Origin: Tetragonia tetragonoides
Taxonomy: Eukaryota > Streptophyta > Magnoliopsida > Caryophyllales > Aizoaceae
Direction: 5' to 3'
NCBI GenBank assembly: GCA_038025085.1
Contig: CM076151.1
Location: 7,013,501 to 7,077,500, forward strand
DNA length: 64,000 bases
The position numbers and the translations under genes were made by a program. Shown piece after piece: positions 24,681-35,131 of the stretch. The notes beneath the pieces were generated by a model. The model had not been told where the DNA came from. It searched no databases and saw only the letters and a program-made list of their open reading frames with translations. Within the stretch, counting starts at the first letter, position 1. Each line of letters begins with the position of its first letter.

Positions 24681-25600
24681 ACCAACAAAATTGTCTCTTT
24701 CACGAACTCCAACTAGGGATGGCAATGGATCGGATATGGATCGGGTGGAGCCATGTCCATATCCATATCCATCTACTTCAACTCCCTCCGTCCATATCCA
24801 TATCCGCTGGATGTAACGGGTAAATGGATATCCGTTGGACCTCCATTATTTTTCCAAAACAATCTTAAAATTATAAAATTAACTTAAAAATACTTTTTAA
24901 AATAGCCAAATTAATACCTTACATAATTCAAATAAGTACATAAATGGGTTGTTGTCATTTTCAAACATCTCTGAACAAAATAACAAGGCATGCAAGAGTT
25001 TTGGGATAAATTTTCTTATATATATGGCTATTTTCTGTATTTTTATAAATAAAAATAAATATTAATTAATGGATGGATATCCATCGGGTGGATAAATGGA
25101 TGATACATTGTCATCCATATCCTACCCGCATATCATCCATATCCATATCCTATCCGCTAGTCATCCGTCTAACATCATCCATATCCACTTATATCGGGTC
25201 GGGTGGATCGGATATCCAGCGAGTGCGGGTCGGACTGTCATCCCTAACTCCAACCAATGTCGATCCTTGTTCAAACCATGTTTGGTGATCAGTATGTAAG
25301 GTGTATAGAATGTACAATTTTTACGGAGCAGCTATTGTCATAATCATATATTCACATATGTATGTTTAGACAATGACTATTTTTCCCACCAAGAAAAAAG
25401 CTATCAAAAATATGAACTTGCACAATGACAAATTGATGAACTGACAAACTCCATTTAACATCATAAAATCTAAAAAAAAAAGATATCTCCTAAACTTTTT
25501 GCATATAGTTTATGCTCTTGATATTTTCTAGTTTTACTGAAATAATACAATAGTTTTCCCATAACAATGGACTAAAAAAATTCAATACGGTTGGGGGTGC
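24681..25600. repeat. direct duplication, copy 1 (carries hAT insert)
   Basis: Outside the hAT element (24714-25246 plus its target duplication), this segment matches 26572-26940 over about 370 bp with scattered substitutions and small indels (for example caccaagaaaaaagctatca, cacaatgacaaattgatgaa, ccataacaatggac). Both copies end at the start of a repeat-rich foldback element, so the duplicated unit probably included that junction. Confidence 0.85.
24714..25246. mobile_element. non-autonomous hAT element, 533 bp
   Basis: Terminal inverted repeats begin TAGGGATGGCA (left) and TAGGGATGACA (right, reverse complement). A perfect 8-bp target duplication ACTCCAAC flanks it at 24706-24713 and 25247-25254, the hallmark of the hAT superfamily. 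Subterminal regions are packed with ccatatcc/ggatatgg repeats, likely transposase-binding sites. There is no transposase. The paralogous site at 26572 lacks the insert. A relative of 575 bp lies in the purF pseudogene at 52834. Confidence 0.92.
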
Positions 25601-26115
25601 ATTATTTTCCACTAATTAGCATTGGAATTCATTGATTCAGTAAAATACTGCTACTGATTTTCACTTACAGTTAGGTAAGGTCTTGTCGCTGATTTTCACT
25701 GAATCAGTAAGATTCTAGCGTTGATTCTCACTGAATGGAAAATGTTCAGCTACTAATTTTCAATGATTCAAGGTGTACTCTTTTTCACTTATTGGACTTT
25801 ACCCAATCAGTGGAAATCAGTGGCAGAACATTACTCAATAAGTGGGAATCAGTGTCAAGACATTACTAAATCAGTGAGAATCAGTGGCAGGAGTCAGGAC
25901 CATACCTAATCAGTGGAAAAACACACATTCCTAGTTTCCTACTCACAGAATTACTAGGCAAGACCTTACAGAATTAGTGAGAACCAGTGGACATCAGTGT
26001 CATGACCTTACCCAATCAGCAAATATCAATGGTAGGACTATACCCAATCAATGGGAATAAGTCACCTTAGCTTACATAATCAATCAGTGAGAATTGATGG
26101 AATAAGTAGAAAATA
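25597..26115. mobile_element. foldback element of AATCAGTG-type repeats
   Basis: Starts gggggtgcattattttccac and ends gtagaaaataacacatcg, approximate inverted ends. The interior is an array of degenerate units of about 30 bp built on AATCAGTGAGAATCAGTGG plus a TTACCCAATC or TTACTCAATC-like spacer, switching orientation near the middle (cactgattcagtaaggt on the left half, accttactgaatcagtg on the right half). It is non-coding. The same family occurs at 26935-28260 and 29015-29348. A possible 7-bp tcaatac duplication flanks it, but the ends are uncertain. Confidence 0.7.
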
Positions 26116-26571
26116 ACACATCGTCAATACTCAATAAGGTCTAATGAATGTAAAAGAACACACCCGAAGCAAATCAAGCATCAAGGATAGTATACATAAC
26201 CTTATAATAAAGAAAGAATAAAGGAACTAACAGTAGGAAGTAAAGGATTACAATTTAATTTGTCACTTTGTTTCACTTTGCCACCGTCTATCCTGATCTT
26301 TAAATGCTTAACTTCATATTATTTTGATCAAGAACTAATATGAAAGGATGGTTTACACTCGATTTTGTAATGTTGCTGGAAATTTGGAATTTCGTTACTC
26401 CATGTTTTAGTGTTGATGGAATTTTGTTGCAACTATTAAACAATTATTGCAATTGGTGATGTCCCCGAAATATATAGTGCAGTGGTAAATGGAGAATCTA
26501 TAAGAGTAACAATAAGGATCGCCAACATAAGGTTTCAGATATATTTGATTCTTGACTGCTACATTGCACAT

Positions 26572-26940
26572 ACCAAAATTGTCTCTTTCATCAACACCAA
26601 CCAGTGTCAATTCTTCTTCAAACCATGTTGGTGATCAGTAAGGCGGTGTATTAAAGAATGTACAATTTTTACGGAGCAGCTATTGTCATAATCATACATT
26701 CATATATCTTCAGACTGACGATTTTGCTCACCAAGAAAAAAGCTATCAAAAATTTGAACTTGCACAATGACAAATTGATGAACAGACAAACTCCATTTAA
26801 CATCACAAAAACTCAAAAAAAAAAACTCCTCAACTTTTTGCATATAAGTTTATGCTCCTGATATTATCTTGTTTTACTAAAATATCATTGATTTTTCCAT
26901 AACAATGGACCAAAAAATTCAATAAGATTGAAGGGTGTGT
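26572..26940. repeat. direct duplication, copy 2 (empty hAT site)
   Basis: Paralogue of 24681-25600 without the 533-bp hAT element: the sequence passes from tttcatcaacaccaac to cagtgtcaattc with no insert. It ends, like copy 1, at a GGGTGTGTTC-type foldback element. Confidence 0.85.
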
Positions 26941-27030
26941 TCTTTTTCACATATTTTGATTCTCACTGGTTCAGTAAGGTCTTGTCACTACATTTCACTG
27001 ATTTTCACCGATTCAATAAAGCCGTGCCAC

Positions 27031-28189
27031 TAAAGGTGGCAAACAGGTCAGGTCATTTTCGATCGGATCATTTATTGGTCGGGTTGTTTCGGGTTGAGAA
27101 ATGCTTGTTCATGACCCAGATTAATTATATTTTAAACATTAAATTAAAATTCTTACACACTGTAATAATATTAGACATATATTATATATACAGTAGAACC
27201 TCTTTAAGTTAATACTCGATAAATTAATAATCTCTCTAAGATAATAATTTTGCTCGGTCCCAACTCGGGCCTAGGGTCTGAATTAATAATTTTGATAAAA
27301 TAATAAGATAATAATTTTTCGGAACATCCTCATATAAGTTAAAGGTCCCATCAAAATTATAAATTAATAATTATATAAAATTACAAATATAACTAGGACA
27401 ACTTAGTATAATATGACTCTATTGTTGTTTTCTTTTTTCTTAAAAGTTAAATCTAGTTGCATTTCATCTCTAACTATCCTTACTGCATTCAAAAGTTCCA
27501 ATGTTGCATTCTTTTATACTCATGTAGTGCTTTACGTATTTGATCTGTCATTGTTGATTTTTGGACACCTTTTAGATGTTAAGCCTGGTTGGTTGTCTTT
27601 GATTTGGAGTGACTAATTAGGAATGTTTGATGTTGCTTATATAGTGGTTCCATACTATCACGAAATTGCATTAAGTTTTGACTAGTACAACGACAATGAA
27701 CATTGTATATTTGTTTTTGAGGGATGTAATATATTAAGAATAATACAGGTTCGTTAAATCGAGAAAACTCTCTTTAAATTAATAAATTATTAATTTATTG
27801 ATTAAATAATATCTCTCTAAGTTAATAAATAATTAAAATCACGGGGTCCCGACATTATTAATTTATAGAGGTTTTACTGTATATGGTTCTAATCTACTTA
27901 AAACATATATATCATAAGAATTTCACATGTCATTGGTTTGGTGTGATATGATTAACCTTTTTGTTCCTCATTCTGATGTGTGTTTTTTTTTTTTTTTTTT
28001 TTTTTGAAAATCTCAACCCAATGAATCGACCCATAGCAGGTTCGGATTTGACCCAATAAATTTCGATTTTTCAGGTTCGGTAAGTACTGGGTTTTGGGTT
28101 GGAACCTGGAATTCTTTGTTCAAGCTTCAAACTTTCGGGTCGGTATGAGTCGTTGGGTTCTCGGGTCATGTCAAAATTTTCCAGCTCTA
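27031..28189. mobile_element. hAT-like element, itself interrupted
   Basis: Ends TAAAGGTGGCAAA (left) and TAGAGCTGGAAAA (right, reverse complement) match at most positions. Flanking 8-mers CGTGCCAC (27023-27030) and CCTGTCAC (28190-28197) agree at 6 of 8, an aged hAT target duplication. The body outside the nested pogo element is rich in gggtcggg, ggtcaggtca and gttcggattt motifs. No transposase remains. Confidence 0.72.
27191..27879. mobile_element. Emigrant-like pogo MITE, 689 bp
   Basis: Terminal repeats CAGTAGAACCTCTTTAAGTT (left) and CAGTAAAACCTCTATAAATT (right, reverse complement) match the Emigrant/Lemi pogo-type signature, with the expected TA duplication at 27189-27190 and 27880-27881. 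Subterminal ttaataat-rich sequence and cgggtccc blocks are shared by the two ends. Short internal ORFs show no transposase. It lies wholly inside the hAT element at 27031-28189. Confidence 0.88.
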
Positions 28190-28260
28190 CCTGTCACTAA
28201 TTTTCATTGATTCAGTAAGATCATGCTAGTAGTTTTCACTGATTGGGTGTAAATCATACT

Positions 28261-28980
28261 GAAGTTTGAAACGAATAAAGGAAAAGTGGGTGGGGGTGTT
28301 TAGAAGTTCGATTGAATTGAACTAACATACTCTACCTTTAGTTAATTTTGAGCAAAGTGCAAGTTGATCTAAGTGATATTCAAAATAAGTCAAGCTCAAC
28401 TCCACTTGTTAATACCCTTAATTGTATGGGACAAACTCCAGCTAAGTATTCGTTTATAAATAGCAAGATTATGTACGCATACACACCCTAAAAGAAGAAA
28501 ACAAATACTTTTCACCTATATCTGTCGTCCTCATATAGAGTACGTACGGATCCTTTTATGTACCCGTTTTAACTCCTTTTTATTTTTGTCAAACAATTAT
28601 AAATACGATACATAAATACTTGAAGTCTTCAATGATAATCATAAAATTTTATTTATAACTGGCCAATTCAGATGCCAACCAATCACGGTTTTGTCCATTT
28701 GTCATTCACGTCTTAACAACAACATGCAGAAGAACAACTACCAAAAAAAAGAAAGAAGGAAAACGACGACTTATGAACAAGATTTATCAACAATCTTATA
28801 GAAGCCAAATTTGCTGCTTCAACTCTAATGGCCAATATGTGACTTTGGTAGTTGTCATTTCCGGTTGGGACCATCTTTACTGTACTCTTTAGTATTGAGA
28901 CTCTTGACAATTCATGTTCTACCGCGTGATTCGTACCCCACGTTTTTTCGTACATAACAACACCCCTTTTACGATCAAAA
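28261..28980. other. intergenic, no gene seen
   Basis: AT-rich, without a recognised domain. The reverse-strand ORF at 28713-28988 has no family signature. Confidence 0.5.
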
Positions 28981-28983
28981 TTA

Positions 28984-29375
28984 CACAAAAACTCGTATAA
29001 ACGTCTTACATTAAAGGTGTGTTCTTTTTCATTTATTGGACCTTACTCAATCAGTGAAAATAAGTGGCAAAACCTTACTCAATCAGTAAGAATCAATGCC
29101 TAGACCTTATTGAATCAGTGAGAATTAGTGGCAGGACCTTACTCAATCAGTGGAATTCAGTGGCAGGACCCACATTCCTACTCACAGAATCAGTAGTGGG
29201 ACCTTATTGAATCAGTGAGAATCTGTGGAAGGACCTTATTGAATCAGTGGAAATCAGTGACATGACCATACTCAATCAGTGTTAATAAGTGGCATTGCCT
29301 TACTCAATCAGTGAAAATCAGTGAAAATAAGTGAAAAAGAATACATTCTAAGGCCGACTCATATAAATTTTTGTG
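28984..29375. mobile_element. Tourist-like MITE (CACAAAAACTCGTAT family)
   Basis: Ends CACAAAAACTCGTATAAACG (left) and CACAAAAATTTATATGAGTC (right, reverse complement), flanked by TTA at 28981-28983 and 29376-29378, fitting PIF/Harbinger target preference. Almost the whole interior is a second element inserted at 29015-29348. Single ends of this family recur near 32344 and 61651. Confidence 0.72.
29015..29348. mobile_element. foldback MITE inside the Tourist-like MITE
   Basis: Inverted ends AGGTGTGTTCTTTTTCATTT and GAATGTATTCTTTTTCACTT (right, reverse complement), flanked by TAA at 29012-29014 and 29349-29351. The interior is an array of AATCAGTGAGAATCAGTGGC plus AGGACCTTACT units, the clearest example of the family also found at 25597 and 26935. 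Confidence 0.75.
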
Positions 29376-29378
29376 TTA

Positions 29379-30014
29379 AAACTAACCTATCACTTTGGGG
29401 CTTGGGCTAAATAGGTACTTTACTTGTGCAAACCATTTCAAGTCATCCTACATATCTAAAGAGATGATGATCCGGCTGAATGATGCACAATTTACGATTT
29501 AGGAAAAAAAACAAGAGAATTACTTGTGTAGTACTTTGTGCATATTATTTATGTGGATCGGATCTTGCGGAATACAACTGTAGCAATTGAACAAATAGTA
29601 ATATGTAAAAGAAAGAAATGTGTGTAAACTTAAACTCAACTCATTAACTGAATTTGCAAATGGACAATGCTAAAGGTCTAAGGTGAATATGTGATAACAA
29701 TGAAAACAATAGGATGGCTATTATTTCAATTAAAAAACATTAGTTTATAAATAAATGGTCGTTTTGTATTTTACTGATTGACCTTTGACTATTAATATTT
29801 TCTAAATCATATATAGGACTTGCTTCCTTTGGTTTGGCCATAATCCTTATATTTTTATATTTCTTAACATACGTATTAAAGACAAATAAACGATCAAAGG
29901 TCAACAATAATCAATACTTCCTACCGCCTCAAAAATATTGTTGTTTTAAGTGATGTCCTCCTTGACATAAGAGAAAAATAAAGACACAAAGATGAATGGT
30001 CGATCGACATAAAT
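29379..30014. other. intergenic, no gene seen
   Basis: AT-rich; no coding or mobile signature was recognised. Confidence 0.5.
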
Positions 30015-30022
30015 GTTGTAGC

Positions 30023-30774
30023 TAGAGGTGAGTAGAAAATCCGGGTATTTTGTATTGGAATTGGAATTGGTTTGGAATTGGTGGTTTCGAAATCGGAACC
30101 GGTTAATCAATTTCAATTCCGGTTCCAAAAAATAGGAACCGGTATCAACCAATTCCAATTCCGGTTCCTGGATTTTAGGAACCGGAACCGATTGGATACC
30201 CGGTATAAAACCAAATCCTCATTTACTGTAAATAGTTAGTACACTTCAATAACAAAACAAAAAGAAAGATACCGGTAAACAAAACATGAGAAATTAGAAA
30301 GAAAAAATATATAGTGAAGCAAAATAAGACAGAGCCACCTGACCCTCATTTCTGATTTTCATTTCCCCCTTTACTTTGTACTATTAGTTAACAAAACTTT
30401 GGATATTTGGGCCACTATGTAATCCATAAACTGATAAACGTAGTCAGAAGCTTATGCCATGGTCTACAGACTCACAAAGTCACAAACACAGGTCACATAC
30501 ACTGTGGTTCAAGTTAACTGATGTTCAACCCTCTTTCCTTTACTATTGATTTAATATATAAATTTTTTGATTTAAAAACATTAATAAATCTGAATTTAAT
30601 ATGGAACCGGTGGGTACCCAGGAATCGGTGGGTACCCGGTGGATCCAATTCCAATTCCTAGGAATTAGGAACTGGTGCAACCAATTCCAATTCCTAGGAA
30701 TTAGGAACCGGTGGATCCAATTTCAATTCCGGGTAGTACAATACCTGGTGGGTATCCGATTACGCTCACCCCTA
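30023..30774. mobile_element. non-autonomous hAT element, 752 bp
   Basis: Terminal repeats TAGAGGTGAG (left) and TAGGGGTGAG (right, reverse complement) with a perfect 8-bp duplication GTTGTAGC at 30015-30022 and 30775-30782. Subterminal regions carry many ggaaccgg, attccaattcc and tacccggt repeats in both orientations; the central part is unrelated AT-rich DNA. Short ORFs made of these repeats are not genes. This is a different family from the TAGGGATGGC elements. Confidence 0.9.
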
Positions 30775-30782
30775 GTTGTAGC

Positions 30783-31810
30783 TGGGATGACAATGATCAT
30801 TAATTTTTATTTTATTTTTAAATTTAGCGTTTTAGAGGAAATCAGACATAGACTCACAAAAATATAGCCGACATTGTCACTTTAGGAGATACTGCTCCTA
30901 ACCTTTTGAGTACCTCTAAATTCCTAATAAGAATCAACAATTAATAGATGGGTGATGATACCCGTCGCATGATATGACATAGAATTGTGTCATATGGTGA
31001 CGTGGCACCCTTGGAGCCACTAAAGTCGTTGCCTGTTATTTTGCATGTTGATAGACCACATTGTGGCAAAACTGTAATAATAAAAAAATCTGAGGGTATT
31101 TATGTCATTGGCGGATTAATTTGTCCCCCCACCTTCCCCACCTCACGCAGTAACATATAGTTTCTCTTTCAAACTTCCATGGCTTTCAACAGATTTTTGA
31201 GGATGCAAAATCAAAAATTAATTCATGAAATTAGTATAGATAAAATCCTATTGATTTTTAGTGCTCATTAAGTACCAAATTAAAGGGGTTTTATTGTATT
31301 TCTGAAGAGAGAAGAAATAAAACATATTTAGGGATTAGGAGGTGGTTGGGTGGTGGCTCGCCGGGGGTTCAGAGGAAGGTGAGTGTGGCTGGGTCGTGGA
31401 GGAGAGAGAGTGAACTGTGCTCTGCTGTGTGTGACTGTAATGCGGTGATGAGCTGATGAGGATGATGATGAACTTCAGCGAATTTAGAGTGATAATTTGG
31501 GAGAGGCACCAAAATGAGAGTTTGGGAGATTTTGGGAGAGATACTGTTGAATTGATTAAATTGATTGGACGGTTTAAGGTTAATTACGTTTAGATGTATT
31601 ATGTACGTGGTGCATGGTGCCTGTGATAGTGAGAAAATATGCTTTTTCTTTGAAAGAGCAAGAAATACCAAAATAGAAAACATCTATTACCAAAAGTTTG
31701 GTAAGATCCTGCTCAGAACGAAGAATGTGACCTTGAGAGGCAAGTGGGTCATGCCCCCACTACCATAAACTCATTAGCCTAATCGATTTCCAATTAGTAA
31801 ATTGCAACTA
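30783..31810. other. intergenic, no gene accepted
   Basis: The reverse-strand ORF at 31369-31683 (104 aa) is serine- and histidine-rich, without a domain or an obvious promoter, and was not accepted as a gene. Confidence 0.5.
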
Positions 31811-32008
31811 AGTTAGCCATACACCTTGTGTAATATATAACCCCTTGTCCCTCTTTTTTTTGTGTCTATCTCTCTCATTTCCCTCTTTTTCCCCCATTTT
31901 CACCATACTCATATTATCCCCTGAAATCTCAAGGAGTAAGGGACAAATTTGTCCTCCCACTCACAAGAAACAAGAAGGTGTATATTACACAGGGTGTATG
32001 GGTAGCCC
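31811..32008. mobile_element. short MITE of about 200 bp
   Basis: Inverted ends: left gttagccatacaccttgtgt then aatatataaccc; right, as reverse complement, gggctacccatacaccctgt then gtaatatacacc. The interior is pyrimidine-rich. The target duplication and the superfamily are not clear. Confidence 0.6.
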
Positions 32009-33878
32009 TTTTCAGTAAATTGGGATTTCGTATGGGGTTGTGTTACAACTAAAAAATAACAACAACAACAATAACAAAAAAGGCTATTGATCTTAGTTTT
32101 CTAAAACGAATGAAGAACTTCCACCTTAACAAAGAAGCGAAGATCCCAACTAGGCACTAGCACATCATAATCCTAGTGATTCCGTAGCATGTGCCCTTCA
32201 CCTCACCTCTAACTATTTTAATGACTGCGAGATGTGTAAAATTTATATACGTTGTTTATATCTTTCTGAGTTTGTCAATATTTGAAACCACTCCACCCCA
32301 AAACAAGGGAAAAAAATTCTCTAATGGTGGTGAGAAACCTTCATTATCACAAAAACTTGTATAAAACGGTATTTTTATAACTTTCAGTGAGACGAGTCAA
32401 TTTTAGTGAAGCAAAAGTCACGCTTAATTATAATGACCCGAACATTTTTAAATAGTGATCCAATTTTACTGTGAACTAATTCCACACTAAACTTCAACCA
32501 TTATTGCTCTTAATTCATGATCATAAATTCATAACTACTAGTCTACTAGACACTAGGACAGTAGAGTACCTTAATTTGACTTCAGAGCCAAAGCCAGCTA
32601 TTGGATCCATAGGTGGACCATGCATAGCTTCATTGCATTCATGGCCCAATGCAACTTGGGCTTTATTTCAAACCAAATCTGCGGCTCTGCCCGCATCCAA
32701 CTCCAAGGCCCCAACCCTCACCCGAATTATTTGAAGTGCCAATTTGGCTTTGCACTAAATTGCTATTCAACTTGGAAGTTGGAACTACACAGATGACTCG
32801 TCACTTTCATTCTGCATCAAACATATAAAATAATAAAATAAAATAAAATAAAAACTCGTATGAAACGGCCTTAAGGTGAGGCTTGCTCTAACAAGCATGA
32901 CGTCATACTTATGTCATGCTTCATTACTCATAAGCTTGTTCTTTGAGGATTGTTTTGGATTTGAAATTTTAAGCAGTACTGGTAGTATTTTAATAAATAT
33001 AAAATATGGATTTGATCTCATTTCACTTCATACCTCCAGCTCTAAACCATTTGTTTCATAAAGATTAATAAGCTTAATTAGGAAATAAGTGAAACAATGC
33101 ACTATTGCAAATGAACAACATACAACATCAGTTGAGCTCAACATATACAACAATACATGTAGAAATAGAATCTGCCTACAAATGTTTACAAAAGTTATAA
33201 CTTCCATGTTAAATTGTTAATCTTGAAGATAATTAAACAAAACAAATAGTATAAAATTAATCCAACAATCCGATTGCCAAATTATCATGTTTTATAATGT
33301 GCAACTAGACCTCTCAAATAGGTCGCTCGACTCAACAAGTTACAAGTCAGATTATTTAGGGTACGAGTCACATCGGTTATGGGATCGTTGATCTCTTCCT
33401 TATAGATTGGGATGAGTCGATTCAGTCGGATTGTAAAATAGGTTCGATGTTTTAAAAAAATAAAAAAGAGAGGTGTCGGCTCTGAAAAACCGGTCGAATT
33501 TTTAAAACGGGTCAAATTTTCGAGTGGGGTCAGTTTTTGACCGCCGTAGGTGCAAGTGGAACTGTGCACGTATTGAGAACTTGCATAGTCGTATAGAAGT
33601 AGGAGACAAAGGAGTAACGTGTAAGTACTCATTTGTTAAGTCTGATTAGTAGTTAGTATTTTCATAGTACACCATCCGTAGCACAACCTTATTTCCTCAA
33701 TACCATTATCATGTTTTTTCTTTAAAGTTTCAAGAAGGTGCATAGCTCTGCTCTGTGTGACAATGTGGCACGCCATATCCAACCAGAATGGAGCCGTTTA
33801 TTTTCCCAATAACCTTTTTTATAACAAAATCCTTCAACCTTAAACCAGGGGCAAAATAGTCAAAGTCAACCAGAATCA
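32009..33878. other. intergenic with MITE relics
   Basis: No gene was recognised. It contains a degraded foldback relic at about 32343-32480 (cacaaaaacttgtataaaac, tcagtgagacga, aatagtgatcc) and an ACTCGTAT-type relic near 32849-32950. The stretch 33300-33560 is rich in gggtc and gtcga motifs, possibly an old hAT relic. Confidence 0.5.
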
Positions 33879-33984
33879 TTTATTTTTTGGGGGTTTAACC
33901 AAATAAATCATTCACGAGATTCGAACTTACGATCTTGCTTGAAGGATGAGAGGGTCGAACCACTCACAACAACCACTTATTGGT
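33879..33984 (-). mobile_element. internally deleted SINE fragment
   Basis: On the minus strand it shares with the SINE at 50837-51028 the ACCAATAA-type head, GAGTGGTTCG, CAAGATCGTAAGTTCGAATC (B-box region) and the GGTTAAACC tail with its A-run, but lacks the middle of the element. No clean target duplication was found. Confidence 0.65.
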
Positions 33985-34519
33985 AACACGAATGATACTT
34001 TGAACATATAATAAACGGAACACTAATTAAACAAGATTAACAAGTGTAACTCCTTTTAATATAAATAAAGATTAAACATAACAGTAACAGAAACTGAAAT
34101 TTCATAATCATCCTTAGCTCAATAAAGTTTGAACCCATAACCAAATTTACAGTCATAAAATCGACCCACATTACCAACCTAAAAAAAAAAGGAAATATAG
34201 AAAATTGGAAATATAATAAAATTCCAACTCGGGATGACTCGTTGTTGCCATCACCATTCACCACTGAGTCGCTCATTCAACTCAACTTAATACAAGAAAC
34301 TCAATAACTCAAACCCCTTTCAATGAAAACGAAAGGAACCCAGTTAGAAAAAACGCTAAATTTACTCACTAGCGTGTTAACTCGTTCAAGATCTAAAATA
34401 ATAACAATCGTCCCTATTTTTTTCAGCTGCCATCAAAAACTTCAGCCAGGACCCCCAAAAAAAACAAAAATTAACGATCCAAACCCGAGTTAGACTAAAC
34501 TCACCGAGTCACCCAGTCA
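33985..34519. other. 3' flank of the SAUR49-like gene
   Basis: AT-rich; no other feature was recognised. Several gactcg/cgagtc motifs occur near 34230-34620, partly running into the gene. Confidence 0.45.
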
Positions 34520-34927
34520 CTAGCAAAGCGGCTTCTCTGGAATTGCACCGTAAAGCAAAGGCATTGACTCAGTAACTCGGCAACGACTCGGTAACTCATT
34601 AGACCGAGTCACAACTCGGAGCGTTTCTTCAAAGACAAACTCATCGCATGGGATGAAAAGTGGGCCATCGTTATTATCAAAGCCACACTCTTCTTCAGCT
34701 TTGCGTAAAAGATTCTTGAATGCGGGGTGGTTCAGGTACGACGCACGTACGACAAATCTCCTGCACCCGCTCCCTACAGATACCGCCACGTATCCCGGTG
34801 GTACATCGGACGGTACATGTTTCCCGGAGATTTTTAACGATGATGATGATGATGCTTTGATACGCCACCGTTTCAGCATTTGGGTTAATCGTACAATGTG
34901 CCGTATTTGACAATTGCTCCTCCCCAT
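34520..34927 (-). CDS. SAUR49: SAUR49-like small auxin-up RNA protein
   Basis: Single-exon 135-aa protein, longer than the other SAURs here. N-terminus 1-38 has the SAUR49-type VRLTQMLKRWRIKA motif and a serine run; the core (about 39-105) has DVPPGYVAVSVGSG, RRFVVRASYLNHPAF, LLRKAEEECGF, PLFIPCDE; a C-terminal extension ends IPEKPLC, like the EKSVC ending I recall for Arabidopsis SAUR49. The start ATG at 34927 is the first in frame, with TATAAATA (minus strand) about 200 bp upstream. PPGYVAVSVG replaces [10 protein letters not shown], as usual in this branch. It is separated from the SAUR50-like gene by about 15 kb of transposon-rich DNA, whereas they are adjacent in Arabidopsis. Confidence 0.93.
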   Translation of the reverse strand: MGRSNCQIRHIVRLTQMLKRWRIKASSSSSLKISGKHVPSDVPPGYVAVSVGSGCRRFVVRASYLNHPAFKNLLRKAEEECGFDNNDGPLFIPCDEFVFEETLRVVTRSNELPSRCRVTESMPLLYGAIPEKPLC

Positions 34928-35123
34928 TTGAAAAATAAAAAATAAAAAGTTGGGGAGGAGAGAGAAAAAGATGAAAAGGGAGAAAGAGACGGAAGAATGA
35001 AATTGGGGAGAGTTTGAATAGTGAGGTGTTGTTTGTGAATTTGTGTTGGGTGTAATTTTGGGGGAATTTATGTAGGGTTAATGAATAAGATAACGGGTGA
35101 CAAAAGCCCAAAGGAAAGGTGGG

Positions 35124-35131
35124 TATTTATA
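35124..35131 (-). promoter_or_regulatory. TATA box of SAUR49-like gene
   Basis: TATAAATA on the minus strand, about 200 bp upstream of the ATG, followed by a pyrimidine-rich (coding-strand) leader. Confidence 0.55.

Larger units (their letters stand above)
26935..28260. mobile_element. foldback element interrupted by a hAT element
   Basis: Left part (26935-27030) begins agggtgtgttctttttcac and continues with cactgattttcaccgattca-type units; the right part (28190-28260) resumes with ctaattttcattgattcagt. They are separated by the hAT element at 27031-28189. It is the same family as 25597-26115 and 29015-29348. The right terminus is not clear. Confidence 0.6.

Noticed and set aside
25597..26115. 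CRISPR-like spaced repeats
   Set aside because: Units are degenerate, switch orientation and lie between inverted ends in a plant nuclear context with no cas genes; a foldback transposon explains them.
24681..26940. The duplicated segments as LTRs of a small retrotransposon
   Set aside because: No tRNA primer site or polypurine tract was found, and both copies run on into the same foldback family, so a local duplication fits better.
30601..30867. 88-aa ORF (repeated QFQFLGIRN)
   Set aside because: Made entirely of the subterminal repeats of the hAT element at 30023-30774.
31369..31683. 104-aa reverse-strand ORF as a gene
   Set aside because: Serine/histidine-rich with no domain, promoter or splice context; the composition follows the local DNA bias.
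33300..33632. 115-aa reverse ORF at 33285-33632 as a gene
   Set aside because: No domain; lies in gggtc/gtcga-rich sequence that looks like an old transposon.
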